From contig NZ_UETR01000009.1 of NCBI RefSeq assembly GCF_900491745.1, positions 132,972-196,971 of the forward strand: a stretch of 64,000 nt of DNA. The letters run 5' to 3'. Below are positions 52,500 to 62,272 of this stretch, piece after piece. The DNA is from Amarolinea aalborgensis. GTDB taxonomy: Bacteria; Chloroflexota; Anaerolineae; SSC4; Amarolineaceae. A program made the position numbers and the translations under genes. Within the stretch, counting starts at the first letter, position 1. Every line of letters starts with the position of its first letter. A model generated the notes under the pieces. It did not search any database. It was not told the origin of the DNA and saw nothing but the letters and a program-made list of their open reading frames with translations.

Positions 52500-54866
52500 A
52501 TGACGCAATTGCATTGGATTGAACCTACAACGATCACCGCGCCCCCTGCGCTGGCCGCGGCCGTCGGCGGACACCCCCTCGTGGCCGACATCCTGGCCCG
52601 CCGCGGGCTGACCGATCCAGCCGCGGCCGCAGCGTTCCTTGATTGGCGGCGCTATGCCCCTGCGCCGCCTGCAGACCTGCCCGGCGTTACACCAGCCGCT
52701 GATCTCCTCTGGCAAGCCATCCGGCAGCGCCGTCAGTTGGCCGTATGGGGTGATTTCGACGTAGATGGTCAAACGGCCACAGCCCTGCTGGTGGATGGTC
52801 TGCGCGACCTGGGGGCGCAGCCTCATTTCTTCATCCCCAACCGCCTCAGCGATGGCCATGGCATCAAGCTGCCAACTCTGGAGAAGCTGCTGGCCCGCGG
52901 CGTGGATGTCCTCCTGACCTGCGACACGGGCGTGACCGAGCACGAGGCCCTTGCCCTGGCGCGCGCGCGCGGCGTTCAAGTCATTGTCACCGATCACCAC
53001 GATCTCCCGCTCGACTTGCCGCCGGTGGAGGCCCTGGTCGAACCCAAGCTGCTGGCGCGGCAGCACCCCTTGCGCGAACTACCCGGCGTCGGCGTCGCGT
53101 TTATCTTGATGCAGGCGCTTTACGGCCGCGCGGGGCGCGCGGGCGATGAGGCGCGCCTGCTTGACCTGGTGGCCCTGGGGATCGTGGCCGATGTGGCGCG
53201 GCAGGTGGGCGACACCCGTTACCTGCTGCAGCGCGGCCTTCTGGCGCTGCGCCAGTCGTCACGCCTGGGACTGCAGGCCTTGATGACGCAGGCGAATCTC
53301 GATCCCGCGCGCGTCGACGCGGAGACGATTGGCTTTCAGCTTGGCCCGCGGCTCAACGCGCTGGGGCGCCTGTCCGACGCCACGCAGGCCGTGGAGCTGC
53401 TGACCACCGCCGACGCCACGACCGCGCGCGTCTTGGCGGCTCAGTTGGAAGGGCTGAACAATCAGCGCAAGCTGCTGTGCGATCAGGTTGAGGCTGCCGC
53501 GCAAGAGATGCTCGTGCGTGAGCCGTCGCTGTTGGATGGGCAGATGCTGCTCCTGCTCAATCCGCATTGGCATCCCGGCGTGCTCGGCATTGTCGCCAAC
53601 CGCCTGGCTGAGCAGTATCGGCGCCCCGTCCTCCTGTTGATGCAAACGCAGGATGGATTGGCGCGTGGCTCTGCGCGCGGGGTGCCCGGTATTGACCTGG
53701 GCGCGGCCATCGCGGCCAATGCGCATCTGCTGGAACGCTTCGGCGGTCACGCCGGCGCCGCCGGTTTGACCGTGCGCCTGGAACGCGTGCCCGAACTGCG
53801 CCGCGCGCTTTCGAACACCGTGGCCGCGATTCGCACCACGCCCGACGATGCGTATGCGCTGGCGCTCGATGCGATATTGCCGCTTCAAGACCTATCGCTG
53901 CCATTGGTGCAGGAATTGAACCGCCTGGCGCCTTTCGGCGAAGGCAACCCGCCGGTGACGCTGGCGACCTTGGGCGTGACGGTTCAGAGCCATCGCTTGA
54001 TCGGGCGCAATCGTCGCCATCGTAAGCTGACGGTTGCCGATGAGCAAGGCCATGTGCAGGATGTCGTGTGGTGGGGCGGCGCAGACGCTGATCTACCCGA
54101 AGGCGCCCTGGATATCGCGTACACGCTGGCGCAGAATGAGTTTCGCGGGGACACCTCCCTGCAGTTGGTCGTGCGCGCCGTGCGCTTACGCCGTCCAGAG
54201 ACCGTCGAGGTGAAAGTCGCGCCCGTGCGTGCGCCAATTACCGATTTGCGCATGCTGGCTGACCCACTGAGCGCGGTACGCGGCCTGTTGGCGAGCGATG
54301 AGAAGTGGCAGATTTGGGGCGAAGGTCATGTGGCGTTCGAAGGGCCAGTGCGCGACCGGTGCAGTTTGGACGTTGGCCGGCCATTGATTATCTGGAGTGC
54401 GCCGCCAGGGCGGGCCGAACTGGAACGGGTGTTAGAGCGCGTGGCGCCTCCCCAAATCGCTCTCGTCAACCTGGTGACGGCCGAGGATCGGCTGGAATTA
54501 TTTCTGCGTAATTTGCTCGGCATGGCGAAATTCGCCTTGACACGCCGCGGCGGTGAGATGCACGTGCCGGCTGTGGCGGCCGGTCTCGGCCAACGTGAGC
54601 TGACCGTGCGCCGGGGCTTGACCTGGCTCGAGCGCTTTGGCCGGTTGCAAATTCAGGCCTGGCTGACCAGCGACCGTGTGCGCCTGGCGCCGGTCGCCGA
54701 ATCAGCCGGGCCTACTGCATCCTCAATCGAGGCGCGGCGCGAAACTGAACGTGCGATTGCTCAGGCTGAGCTGCATGCGCTCCTGGCGGAAGCGGCCGCA
54801 TTCCGCGCCTTCTGCCGCCGCGCGCCCATCGAAGCATGGCTGGGAGAACCGCAAACACCGGTGTAA
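52500..54866 (+). CDS. recJ: RecJ-type single-stranded-DNA exonuclease
   Basis: The 788-residue protein has DHH-family motifs: GDFDVDGQTATALL (D85, D87, D89), CDTGVTEHEAL, VTDHHDLP (D165-H-H), LVALGIVADVA, GFQLGPRLNALGRL, and the DHHA1 region WHPGVLGIVANRLAEQYRRPVLLL with RFGGHAGAAGLTV. An OB-like domain with LNRLAPFGEGNPPVTL follows, then a C-terminal extension of about 220 residues of unknown role. The N-terminal part varies from E. coli RecJ. RecJ degrades 5'-ended single strands in repair and recombination. ATG at 52500 follows GGGGGAG by 9 nt. Confidence 0.92.
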   Translation: MTQLHWIEPTTITAPPALAAAVGGHPLVADILARRGLTDPAAAAAFLDWRRYAPAPPADLPGVTPAADLLWQAIRQRRQLAVWGDFDVDGQTATALLVDGLRDLGAQPHFFIPNRLSDGHGIKLPTLEKLLARGVDVLLTCDTGVTEHEALALARARGVQVIVTDHHDLPLDLPPVEALVEPKLLARQHPLRELPGVGVAFILMQALYGRAGRAGDEARLLDLVALGIVADVARQVGDTRYLLQRGLLALRQSSRLGLQALMTQANLDPARVDAETIGFQLGPRLNALGRLSDATQAVELLTTADATTARVLAAQLEGLNNQRKLLCDQVEAAAQEMLVREPSLLDGQMLLLLNPHWHPGVLGIVANRLAEQYRRPVLLLMQTQDGLARGSARGVPGIDLGAAIAANAHLLERFGGHAGAAGLTVRLERVPELRRALSNTVAAIRTTPDDAYALALDAILPLQDLSLPLVQELNRLAPFGEGNPPVTLATLGVTVQSHRLIGRNRRHRKLTVADEQGHVQDVVWWGGADADLPEGALDIAYTLAQNEFRGDTSLQLVVRAVRLRRPETVEVKVAPVRAPITDLRMLADPLSAVRGLLASDEKWQIWGEGHVAFEGPVRDRCSLDVGRPLIIWSAPPGRAELERVLERVAPPQIALVNLVTAEDRLELFLRNLLGMAKFALTRRGGEMHVPAVAAGLGQRELTVRRGLTWLERFGRLQIQAWLTSDRVRLAPVAESAGPTASSIEARRETERAIAQAELHALLAEAAAFRAFCRRAPIEAWLGEPQTPV

Positions 54867-54898
54867 CGCCAACGAGGGCGCACCACCGGTCAATAGTC

Positions 54899-54997
54899 TC
54901 AGTTTGCCAGGGCCGTAAACATCACAACGGTCATCATCACGCAGACCACAAGCACGATGAACATCATATAGACCTCCATCCCGTTCGGATCATTCAT
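54899..54997 (-). CDS. Tiny single-pass membrane protein
   Basis: A 32-codon frame on the minus strand encodes MNDPNGMEVYMMFIVLVVCV followed by MMTVVMFTALAN, a single hydrophobic helix. Within it, GGAGG lies 5 nt before the ATG at 54967, which would give a 22-residue peptide; the ATG at 54997 gives the longer form. It is convergent with recJ. Function unknown. The surrounding 54867-55131 gap holds nothing else recognisable. Confidence 0.45.
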   Translation of the reverse strand: MNDPNGMEVYMMFIVLVVCVMMTVVMFTALAN

Positions 54998-55131
54998 CCC
55001 CGCGGAACACAGAGGAACATCGCTTCGCGTTTTGCAGCCTCATTATGACAGGCAGCCGGTCTTGTTGCCTTACAGAACGTTGTCAGGCAAACCGCAGCCA
55101 CCTGACAGTTTGCCCCCACGAGCAACACCTT

Positions 55132-55677
55132 ATGATGGATTGGATTCCAGATTTTCTCACGGCAAGCCGTTTGTTGTTAGCAGGGATCATCATCGTCCTC
55201 GGTGCAACCCACGGTCGCCAGGTTACGCCTACCGTGGTGATCCTGGTCATCATTGCGTGGACGACCGATAACCTCGACGGCTTCATTGCGCGGCGTATTC
55301 CCAAACGCCCTCCCTCGTGGCTGGGACGTCACGACTTTGCCATTGATGTGATCTTCACCTGGGCAACGCTGGTCTATATCCTGCTGACCGGCTTCCTGGC
55401 CTGGTGGATTGGCATCGCGTACACGTTGGTGGCCTTGATCGTCGCCTGGCACGCGCGTCGCAAGCCAATCACTATTCTCTTCCTGCGCCTGGTTGACGTC
55501 ACAGCCGCGGTGTTGGTTCTTTGGTACTATCCCATGTTGGGGTTGGCATTGATGGTTTTCCTGCTGCTGCTGGCCGCGGTGCAGTGGCCTCGACTCTCGC
55601 GGGACAGCGTCATCTGGGCCAAGACGGTGTGGAGTTTACTGCGAGACTTCTTCCGTGGGCGTAACTCGGTGTCGTAG
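55132..55677 (+). CDS. CDP-alcohol phosphatidyltransferase-like membrane protein
   Basis: The 181-residue protein has about 5 hydrophobic helices and TTDNLDGFIARRIPKRPPSWLGRHDFAIDV, which fits the CDP-alcohol phosphatidyltransferase motif D-x2-DG-x2-AR-x(n)-G-x(n)-D-x3-D, though the spacing before the last two Asp residues is one short. The family joins an alcohol head group to CDP-diacylglycerol. The start is uncertain: ATGs at 55132 and 55135 are adjacent and no ribosome site is evident. It is followed by a tandem repeat array. Confidence 0.75.
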   Translation: MMDWIPDFLTASRLLLAGIIIVLGATHGRQVTPTVVILVIIAWTTDNLDGFIARRIPKRPPSWLGRHDFAIDVIFTWATLVYILLTGFLAWWIGIAYTLVALIVAWHARRKPITILFLRLVDVTAAVLVLWYYPMLGLALMVFLLLLAAVQWPRLSRDSVIWAKTVWSLLRDFFRGRNSVS

Positions 55678-55706
55678 CTGAGGTGGTAAACGAACGTGGC
55701 GAGATT

Positions 55707-56331
55707 CCCCTTGCGCAGAGGCTGGCGGCACGGCCGGTCGCCGCGCAAGCCGCGATGGTTCTTGACGGCGACGGCTCCTTATCCGGCGAGACTGCGCAAG
55801 GTTGGCTGGCGCGCAACACAACCCTCGCAGGGGTTACGGAACATCACAACGTTCACTCGTCACGGTGTTGCGCGCCTCTGAGTGCGTCATCTCGTCGCAG
55901 CCCTGCGAGGGGGCGTCCCCTTGCGCAGGCTGGCGGCACGGCCGGTCGCCGCGCAAGCCGCGATGGTTCTTGACGGCGACGGCTCCTTATCCGGCGAGAC
56001 TGCGCAAGGTTGGCTGGCGCGCAACACAACCCTCGCAGGGGTTACGGAACATCACAACGTTCACTCGTCACGGTGTTGCGCGCCTCTGAGTGCGTCATCT
56101 CGTCGCAGCCCTGCGAGGGGGCGTCCCCTTGCGCAGGCTGGCGGCACGGCCGGTCGCCGCGCAAGCCGCGATGGTTCTTGACGGCGACGGCTCCTTATCC
56201 GGCGAGACTGCGCAAGGTTGGCTGGCGCGCAACACAACCCTCGCAGGGGTTACGGAACATCACAACGTTCACTCATCACGGCGTTGCGCGCCTCTGAGTG
56301 CGTCATCTCGTCGCAGCCCTGCGAGGGGGAC
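55707..56331. repeat. Three tandem copies of a 208-bp structured repeat
   Basis: Units begin at 55721, 55929 and 56137, almost identical; the third is 3' truncated by about 13 bp and has at least two substitutions near 56273-56282. Each unit contains CCTTGCGCAG with CTGCGCAAGG, GGCGCGCAACAC with GTGTTGCGCGCC, and CCCTCGCAGGG with CCCTGCGAGGG; the last two pairs interleave. Open frames run through it on the plus strand but look like by-products of the repeat. It lies between two convergent genes. Confidence 0.9.
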
Positions 56332-56334
56332 TTA

Positions 56335-57375
56335 TCAAAGCAGCAGTTCGGCCATCACCCGTAAGCCTTCGATGTTGAAGGTGGTGATATTGAGCGTGGT
56401 GATCGGGCTGCGGCGCCAAAGCTCCAGGCGCTCCGCGATGCGCTCCTTGGGACCGCACAGCGCGACATCGTCCACCAGCTCATCAGGCACGGCGGCCATC
56501 GCTTCCCATTTCTTACCCGCCAGGTACAAATCCTGAATGCGGTCAGCGGCTTTGGTATAGCCGTAGCGGCAGGCCAGGTCGTGATAGAAATTCTTGCCCT
56601 TCGCGCCCATGCCGCCGATGTACAGGGCCAGGAACGGCTTGACCAGGTTGCGCGCGTTGTTGACATCTTTACCAACCGACACCGGCACCGACGGGGCAAT
56701 ATCAAAATTCGCCACGCTTTTGCCGCCGCCGGCTTTGGCAAACCCGGCTTCGATCTGGGGCTGGTAGGTCTCCGCGTAATGGCGCGGCGAGAAGAAGATG
56801 GGCAGCCAGCCGTCGGCAATTTCAGCCGCCAGTTCGACGTTCTTGGGACCAATGGCCGCCAGGTAGATCGGCATGTCGGCGCGGCCGTGTAGAATGCTCT
56901 TCAGCGGCTTGCCCAGTCCGGTGGCATCCGCGCCCTGGTACGGAATCTGGTAAAACTCGCCGTTGTGGACCAGGGGCGCCTCGCGGGCGAAGATGTGGCG
57001 CACGATGCTGACATACTCGCGCGTTTTGCCTAACGGTTTGCCGTAGGCCTGGCCGTGCCAGCCTTCGACAACCTGCGGGCCAGAAAGCCCCAGGCCAAGC
57101 AAAAAACGCCCGCCGCTCAGTTGATCGAGCGTCATCGCGGTCATCGCGGTGTTGGCCGGCGTACGCGCCGGCATCTGCATGATGGCCGTGCCCAGGTGGA
57201 TTTGGCTGGTCAGCGCGCCCATCCAGGCCAGGGGCGTAACCGCATCAGAGCCGTAGGACTCCGCTGTCCACACGACGTACGCGCCCAAACGATCGGCCTC
57301 TTGAATCATTTCCAAGGGCAGCTCGATCTTGGCGCCGGAGTAACCGACATTGACACCGAGTCGGAGTGATGGCAT
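56335..57375 (-). CDS. LLM-class (F420-type) flavin/deazaflavin oxidoreductase
   Basis: The 346-residue protein has the luciferase-like barrel: [116 protein letters not shown]. This form resembles F420-dependent enzymes of Actinobacteria and Chloroflexota; the substrate is unknown. ATG at 57375 has GAGGAAA 5 nt upstream. The stop lies 4 nt from the tandem repeat. Confidence 0.9.
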   Translation of the reverse strand: MPSLRLGVNVGYSGAKIELPLEMIQEADRLGAYVVWTAESYGSDAVTPLAWMGALTSQIHLGTAIMQMPARTPANTAMTAMTLDQLSGGRFLLGLGLSGPQVVEGWHGQAYGKPLGKTREYVSIVRHIFAREAPLVHNGEFYQIPYQGADATGLGKPLKSILHGRADMPIYLAAIGPKNVELAAEIADGWLPIFFSPRHYAETYQPQIEAGFAKAGGGKSVANFDIAPSVPVSVGKDVNNARNLVKPFLALYIGGMGAKGKNFYHDLACRYGYTKAADRIQDLYLAGKKWEAMAAVPDELVDDVALCGPKERIAERLELWRRSPITTLNITTFNIEGLRVMAELLL

Positions 57376-57448
57376 GGTTTCCTCACAAGTCAGAATCTGG
57401 GCACACAATCATCATAACACGATGCGCAAGGTTAAGCCAAATCTAAGC

Positions 57449-59521
<2,073 letters not shown>

Positions 59522-59538
59522 GGTTGTCACCAATCAGA

Positions 59539-59620
59539 GTGCAAAGTGCAAAGTGCAAAGTGCAAAGCGAACACTTGTTTTGTTTGGGGATATTATAGCG
59601 CACAGGGCCAGGCTGTCCAA
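59539..59620 (-). promoter_or_regulatory. uvrB promoter with heptamer repeat in the leader
   Basis: On the minus strand TTGGAC (59620-59615), 17 nt, TATAAT (59597-59592) is a strong promoter. The leader contains four head-to-tail copies of a 7-nt unit (GTGCAAA on the plus strand) at 59539-59566, ending 17 nt before the ATG. No LexA-type box is evident. Confidence 0.7.
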
Positions 59621-59635
59621 GTGCGCGCTAGAGTT

Positions 59636-59873
59636 GGGTGCATTTCAGTTTGGGGGCGGGTCCGACGTCGGGCGATTGAGGCTTCGTCGTGAGCGGCTCG
59701 ACCGAGACTTCGGCGAGGCTCACCGCACGGTTCGACAGGCTCACCGCACGGTTCGACAGGCTCACCGCACGGTTCGACAGGCTCACCGCACGGGGCCTGA
59801 GCTTGTCGAAGGCCGCTGCAACCACCTCCAAGCCCAACCGAAGCCGGCTACGCAGCGGAACTGAAATGCGCCC
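59636..59873. repeat. Segment bounded by 15-bp inverted repeats, with 21-bp tandem repeat
   Basis: GGGTGCATTTCAGTT (59636-59650) and AACTGAAATGCGCCC (59859-59873) are inverted with one mismatch; a third related arm, TTGAAATGCACCC, lies at 60425-60437. Inside, 59729-59791 holds three exact 21-bp copies (GGTTCGACAGGC then TCACCGCAC), preceded by a partial copy from 59711, and a complementary-looking CTGAGCTTGTCGAAGG at about 59797. No ORF is credible. Confidence 0.7.
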
Positions 59874-59905
59874 GCTACGAGATGCAAGTCCCTCCGGGGC
59901 CGTCA

Positions 59906-60370
59906 GGCCCGATAGGGCCTTCGACCTTGTAGCCCGATCCGTTCACGGTCGGGCGGCGTTGTTTGCGCGCACGCTATCGGGCCAGCAACCCCGCCGGAGG
60001 CCCGATAGGGCCTTCCACCTTGTAGCCCGATCCGTTCACGGTCGGGCGGCGTTGGTTGCGCGCACGCTATCGGGCCAGCAACCCCGCCGGAGGCCCGATA
60101 GGGCCTTCCACCTTGTAGCCCGATCCGTTCACGGTCGGGCGGCGTTGGTTGCGCGCACGCTATCGGGCCAGCAACCCCGCTGTCAGGCCCGATAGGGCCT
60201 TCCACCTCGTAGCCCGATCCGTTCACGGTCGGGCGGCGTTGGTTGTGCGCACGCTATCGGGCCAGCAACCCCGCCGGAGGCCCGATAGGGCCTTCCACCT
60301 TGTAGCCCGATCCGTTCACGGTCGGGCGGCGTTGGATGCGCGGGCCATGCGGTCGTCAACCCCGCCGGCT
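59906..60370. repeat. Five tandem copies of a 93-bp structured repeat
   Basis: Units start at 59906, 59999, 60092, 60186 and 60279. Each has GGCCCGATAG facing CTATCGGGCC near its ends and a central CCCGA...TCGGG hairpin. Spacing is 93, 93, 94 and 93 bp. The last copy decays after about 60335. A flanking word, GCTACGAG-TGCAAG-CCCTC-GGGGC, occurs on both sides (about 59873 and 60388). Frames stay open on both strands because 93 is a multiple of 3; coding is unlikely. Confidence 0.88.
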
Positions 60371-60553
60371 GCCAAAGGCCATCCGGCTACGAGGTGCAAG
60401 CCCCTCTGGGGCTACGCCCTGAAATTGAAATGCACCCGTTGAGGGCGTACGCCCACGTGTGCAATCCCGCCGCGCATTTCGTTTCGTCAAGTGCGCACGC
60501 CCACGTGCGCAACCATGTCGCGTGCCTCTTTCTGCGTTGGCAATTGAGGGTGG

Positions 60554-60650
60554 TTAGCGAGCGGCCGCGGCGAGGAGAATGGGTAGGCAGGTGCGGGCGA
60601 CGCAGGGACCAAACTCGCGCACCGCTTTACGATCGCGGGCCATGCCGCGC
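60554..60650 (-). pseudogene. Duplicated 3' end of the nucleoside phosphorylase gene
   Basis: This stretch encodes GMARDRKAVREFGPCVARTC then LPILLAAAAR and stop, matching the C terminus of the phosphorylase at 61480 (GMARGREATREFGPRVARTC). The DNA similarity extends from about 60537 to 60650 against about 61463 to 61577, including 52 identical bases and the noncoding TGGCAATTGAGGG beyond the stop. With its parent it brackets the toxin-antitoxin pair. Confidence 0.85.
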
Positions 60651-60666
60651 GTACCGTCTGTAAATA

Positions 60667-61008
60667 TCAAGCTTGAGGTCGAATCACGCGAACCAACTTT
60701 CCAGCCAGCGGTTCGTTGTCTATGATCGCCGTGTGAATTCGGGCTGCCAATCTCTCGATGTCGCGGTCTTCAGTGCAAACAATAATGCATGCATGATTTT
60801 GATCCTGGACATGCAGACGAATGAAGTCGCGACGATTAAAAGTGAGCACTGCCCGATTAGTCTCTGTTGCGCAGTGGAGGACGGCGTCGTCTGGGATTCT
60901 CAGCCCAGCATTTCCTGCCTCCTGCGTTGTGAGCACGTTATGGTGCAGGCTGCGCAAAGCTATTACGACGTTGAGCCAGAAGTTCTCGTCGGCGTATAGG
61001 TGTGCCAT
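60667..61008 (-). CDS. DUF5615 PIN-like putative toxin
   Basis: The 113-residue protein has the DUF5615/PIN-like pattern: LYADENFWLNVVIALRSLHHNVLTT, GLRIPDDAVLHCATETNRAVLTFNRRDFIRLH and a C-terminal ARIHTAI helix. The acidic residues (D-E near position 7, D-D in PDDAVL, and the RRDF aspartate) match the nuclease site. Paired with the DUF433 gene 6 nt upstream, it is a common toxin-antitoxin-like module. Activity is inferred. Confidence 0.85.
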   Translation of the reverse strand: MAHLYADENFWLNVVIALRSLHHNVLTTQEAGNAGLRIPDDAVLHCATETNRAVLTFNRRDFIRLHVQDQNHACIIVCTEDRDIERLAARIHTAIIDNEPLAGKLVRVIRPQA

Positions 61009-61014
61009 CGCTGA

Positions 61015-61353
61015 CTATGATTCCACAGCTACCAGTTCGTTTTCTCGGATGGCATTATCAATTTCCTCGCGGTGGGCCGCCACGTATGCCCAGGCATTGA
61101 TGAGATCGGTTGGAATGAGGGTCGGGTAGTTTTCCAGCAATTCTGCGTCATTGGCTCCCAAACGCCGGAAATTCTCCAACGTCCATACCGGGATGCGAGT
61201 GCGAACAATGCGCGCATCTCCGCCGCAGATGCCGGGCGATTTCTCAATGCCAGGCCATATGCGATTCAGATCGAAAACCAGGCGGTAGTATAGACGCGTC
61301 TTTTCCAAGGCATCAAGGCGTTCTATCTGGGCTTCCAGTTCCTGAATTGTCAT
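61015..61353 (-). CDS. DUF433 putative antitoxin
   Basis: The 112-residue protein begins TIQELEAQIERLDALEKTRL and has the DUF433 signature GICGGDARIVRTRIPVWTLENFRRLGANDAELLENYPTLIPTDLINAWAYVAAHREEID, a helix-turn-helix-like antitoxin fold. ATG at 61353 follows GGAGG by 5 nt. First gene of the pair. Confidence 0.87.
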   Translation of the reverse strand: MTIQELEAQIERLDALEKTRLYYRLVFDLNRIWPGIEKSPGICGGDARIVRTRIPVWTLENFRRLGANDAELLENYPTLIPTDLINAWAYVAAHREEIDNAIRENELVAVES

Positions 61354-61479
61354 ACAGGCCTCCACGCAATAGCTTTTATCTCATCTCGACTGATTATACT
61401 ACCTTCTTGGCAGAAGATTCAAAGTTAGCGTACGCACGCCCACATGCAGCTTTAGGCGCTGGCAATTGAGGGAGGGTGG

Positions 61480-62247
61480 TTAGCGAGCGGCCGCGGCGAG
61501 GAGAATGGGTAGGCAGGTGCGGGCGACGCGGGGGCCAAACTCGCGCGTCGCTTCACGGCCGCGGGCCATGCCGGTGGCGTAGTTGGTGACAAAGCAGAGC
61601 GAGGCGTAGCGCAGACCCAACTCGCGCGCCAGCCAGACTTCCGGCGCCAGGGTCATGCCCACCACGTCAGCGCCCGCGCGGCCGAAGAGCGCAATTTCGG
61701 CCTGCGTCTCCAGGCGCGGGCCTTCGGTGCAGACGTAGGTAACAGGCGCGGCGTGGTAGGTCAGGCGAGCGCCGGTTTCTGGGGGCCGCGCCGCGCTGAG
61801 CGCGTGGAGGATGGCCTGGCGCAGCGCAGGGTCGAACGCCGGGCCGGCGGTTGGCTGGCGCCAGCGATCGAAGGTATGGGCGCGGCGCGCACGCGTCCAG
61901 TCGAGCAGGTCGGCCGGCGCGACCAGGTCGCCCACGGCCAGCGCGGGGTTGATCGCGCCAACGCCGTTCCAACTGAGAATGGCCTGAAAGCCCAACTGCT
62001 GCGCGGCCCACAGGTTGGCGCGATGATTGACAAAGCCGGCTGAACGCTGCAGCTCGCCCACGCCGTGGCGTGAACTGAAGCCCACGGTCAAGCCGCCGCG
62101 GCTGGTCAGCCAGGTCACCGGCGCGGCCGGGCCAAAGGGCGTCTCCAGGGTAAGGGTCTCGCCCACCGCGCCAAATTCGGCCAGGTGCAGCCAATAGGCC
62201 GCGGTGCCGCCGTAAATGAGGGTGGTAGGTTGTGACGTCGAGTCCAT
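61480..62247 (-). CDS. Purine nucleoside / methylthioadenosine phosphorylase-like protein
   Basis: The 255-residue PNP_UDP_1 family protein has GELQRSAGFVNHRANLWAAQQLGFQAILSWNGVGAINPALAVGDLVAPADLLDWT, YVCTEGPRLETQAEIALFGRAGADVVGMTLAPEVWLARELGLRYASLCFVTNYATG. The EGPR-ET and GADVVGMT-PE segments are those of MTAP/PNP enzymes, which cleave nucleosides with phosphate. The normal SxFP/H substrate residues cannot be fully judged, so the exact substrate is open. Its 3' end is duplicated at 60554. Confidence 0.88.
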   Translation of the reverse strand: MDSTSQPTTLIYGGTAAYWLHLAEFGAVGETLTLETPFGPAAPVTWLTSRGGLTVGFSSRHGVGELQRSAGFVNHRANLWAAQQLGFQAILSWNGVGAINPALAVGDLVAPADLLDWTRARRAHTFDRWRQPTAGPAFDPALRQAILHALSAARPPETGARLTYHAAPVTYVCTEGPRLETQAEIALFGRAGADVVGMTLAPEVWLARELGLRYASLCFVTNYATGMARGREATREFGPRVARTCLPILLAAAAR

Positions 62248-62272
62248 ACGCGCATATCCCCAGCCGCGGACG

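Noticed and set aside
55683..56536. Several 95-148-codon frames in the 208-bp repeats
   Set aside because: They repeat the same peptide in staggered frames because the DNA repeats; no ribosome sites and no protein-like composition.
59906..60370. CRISPR array
   Set aside because: The 93-bp units are directly adjacent with no unique spacers, and there are no cas genes nearby.
59689..60442. Open frames on both strands through the 93-bp array
   Set aside because: 93 is a multiple of three, so frames stay open by periodicity; both strands open equally, and hairpin content explains the sequence better.
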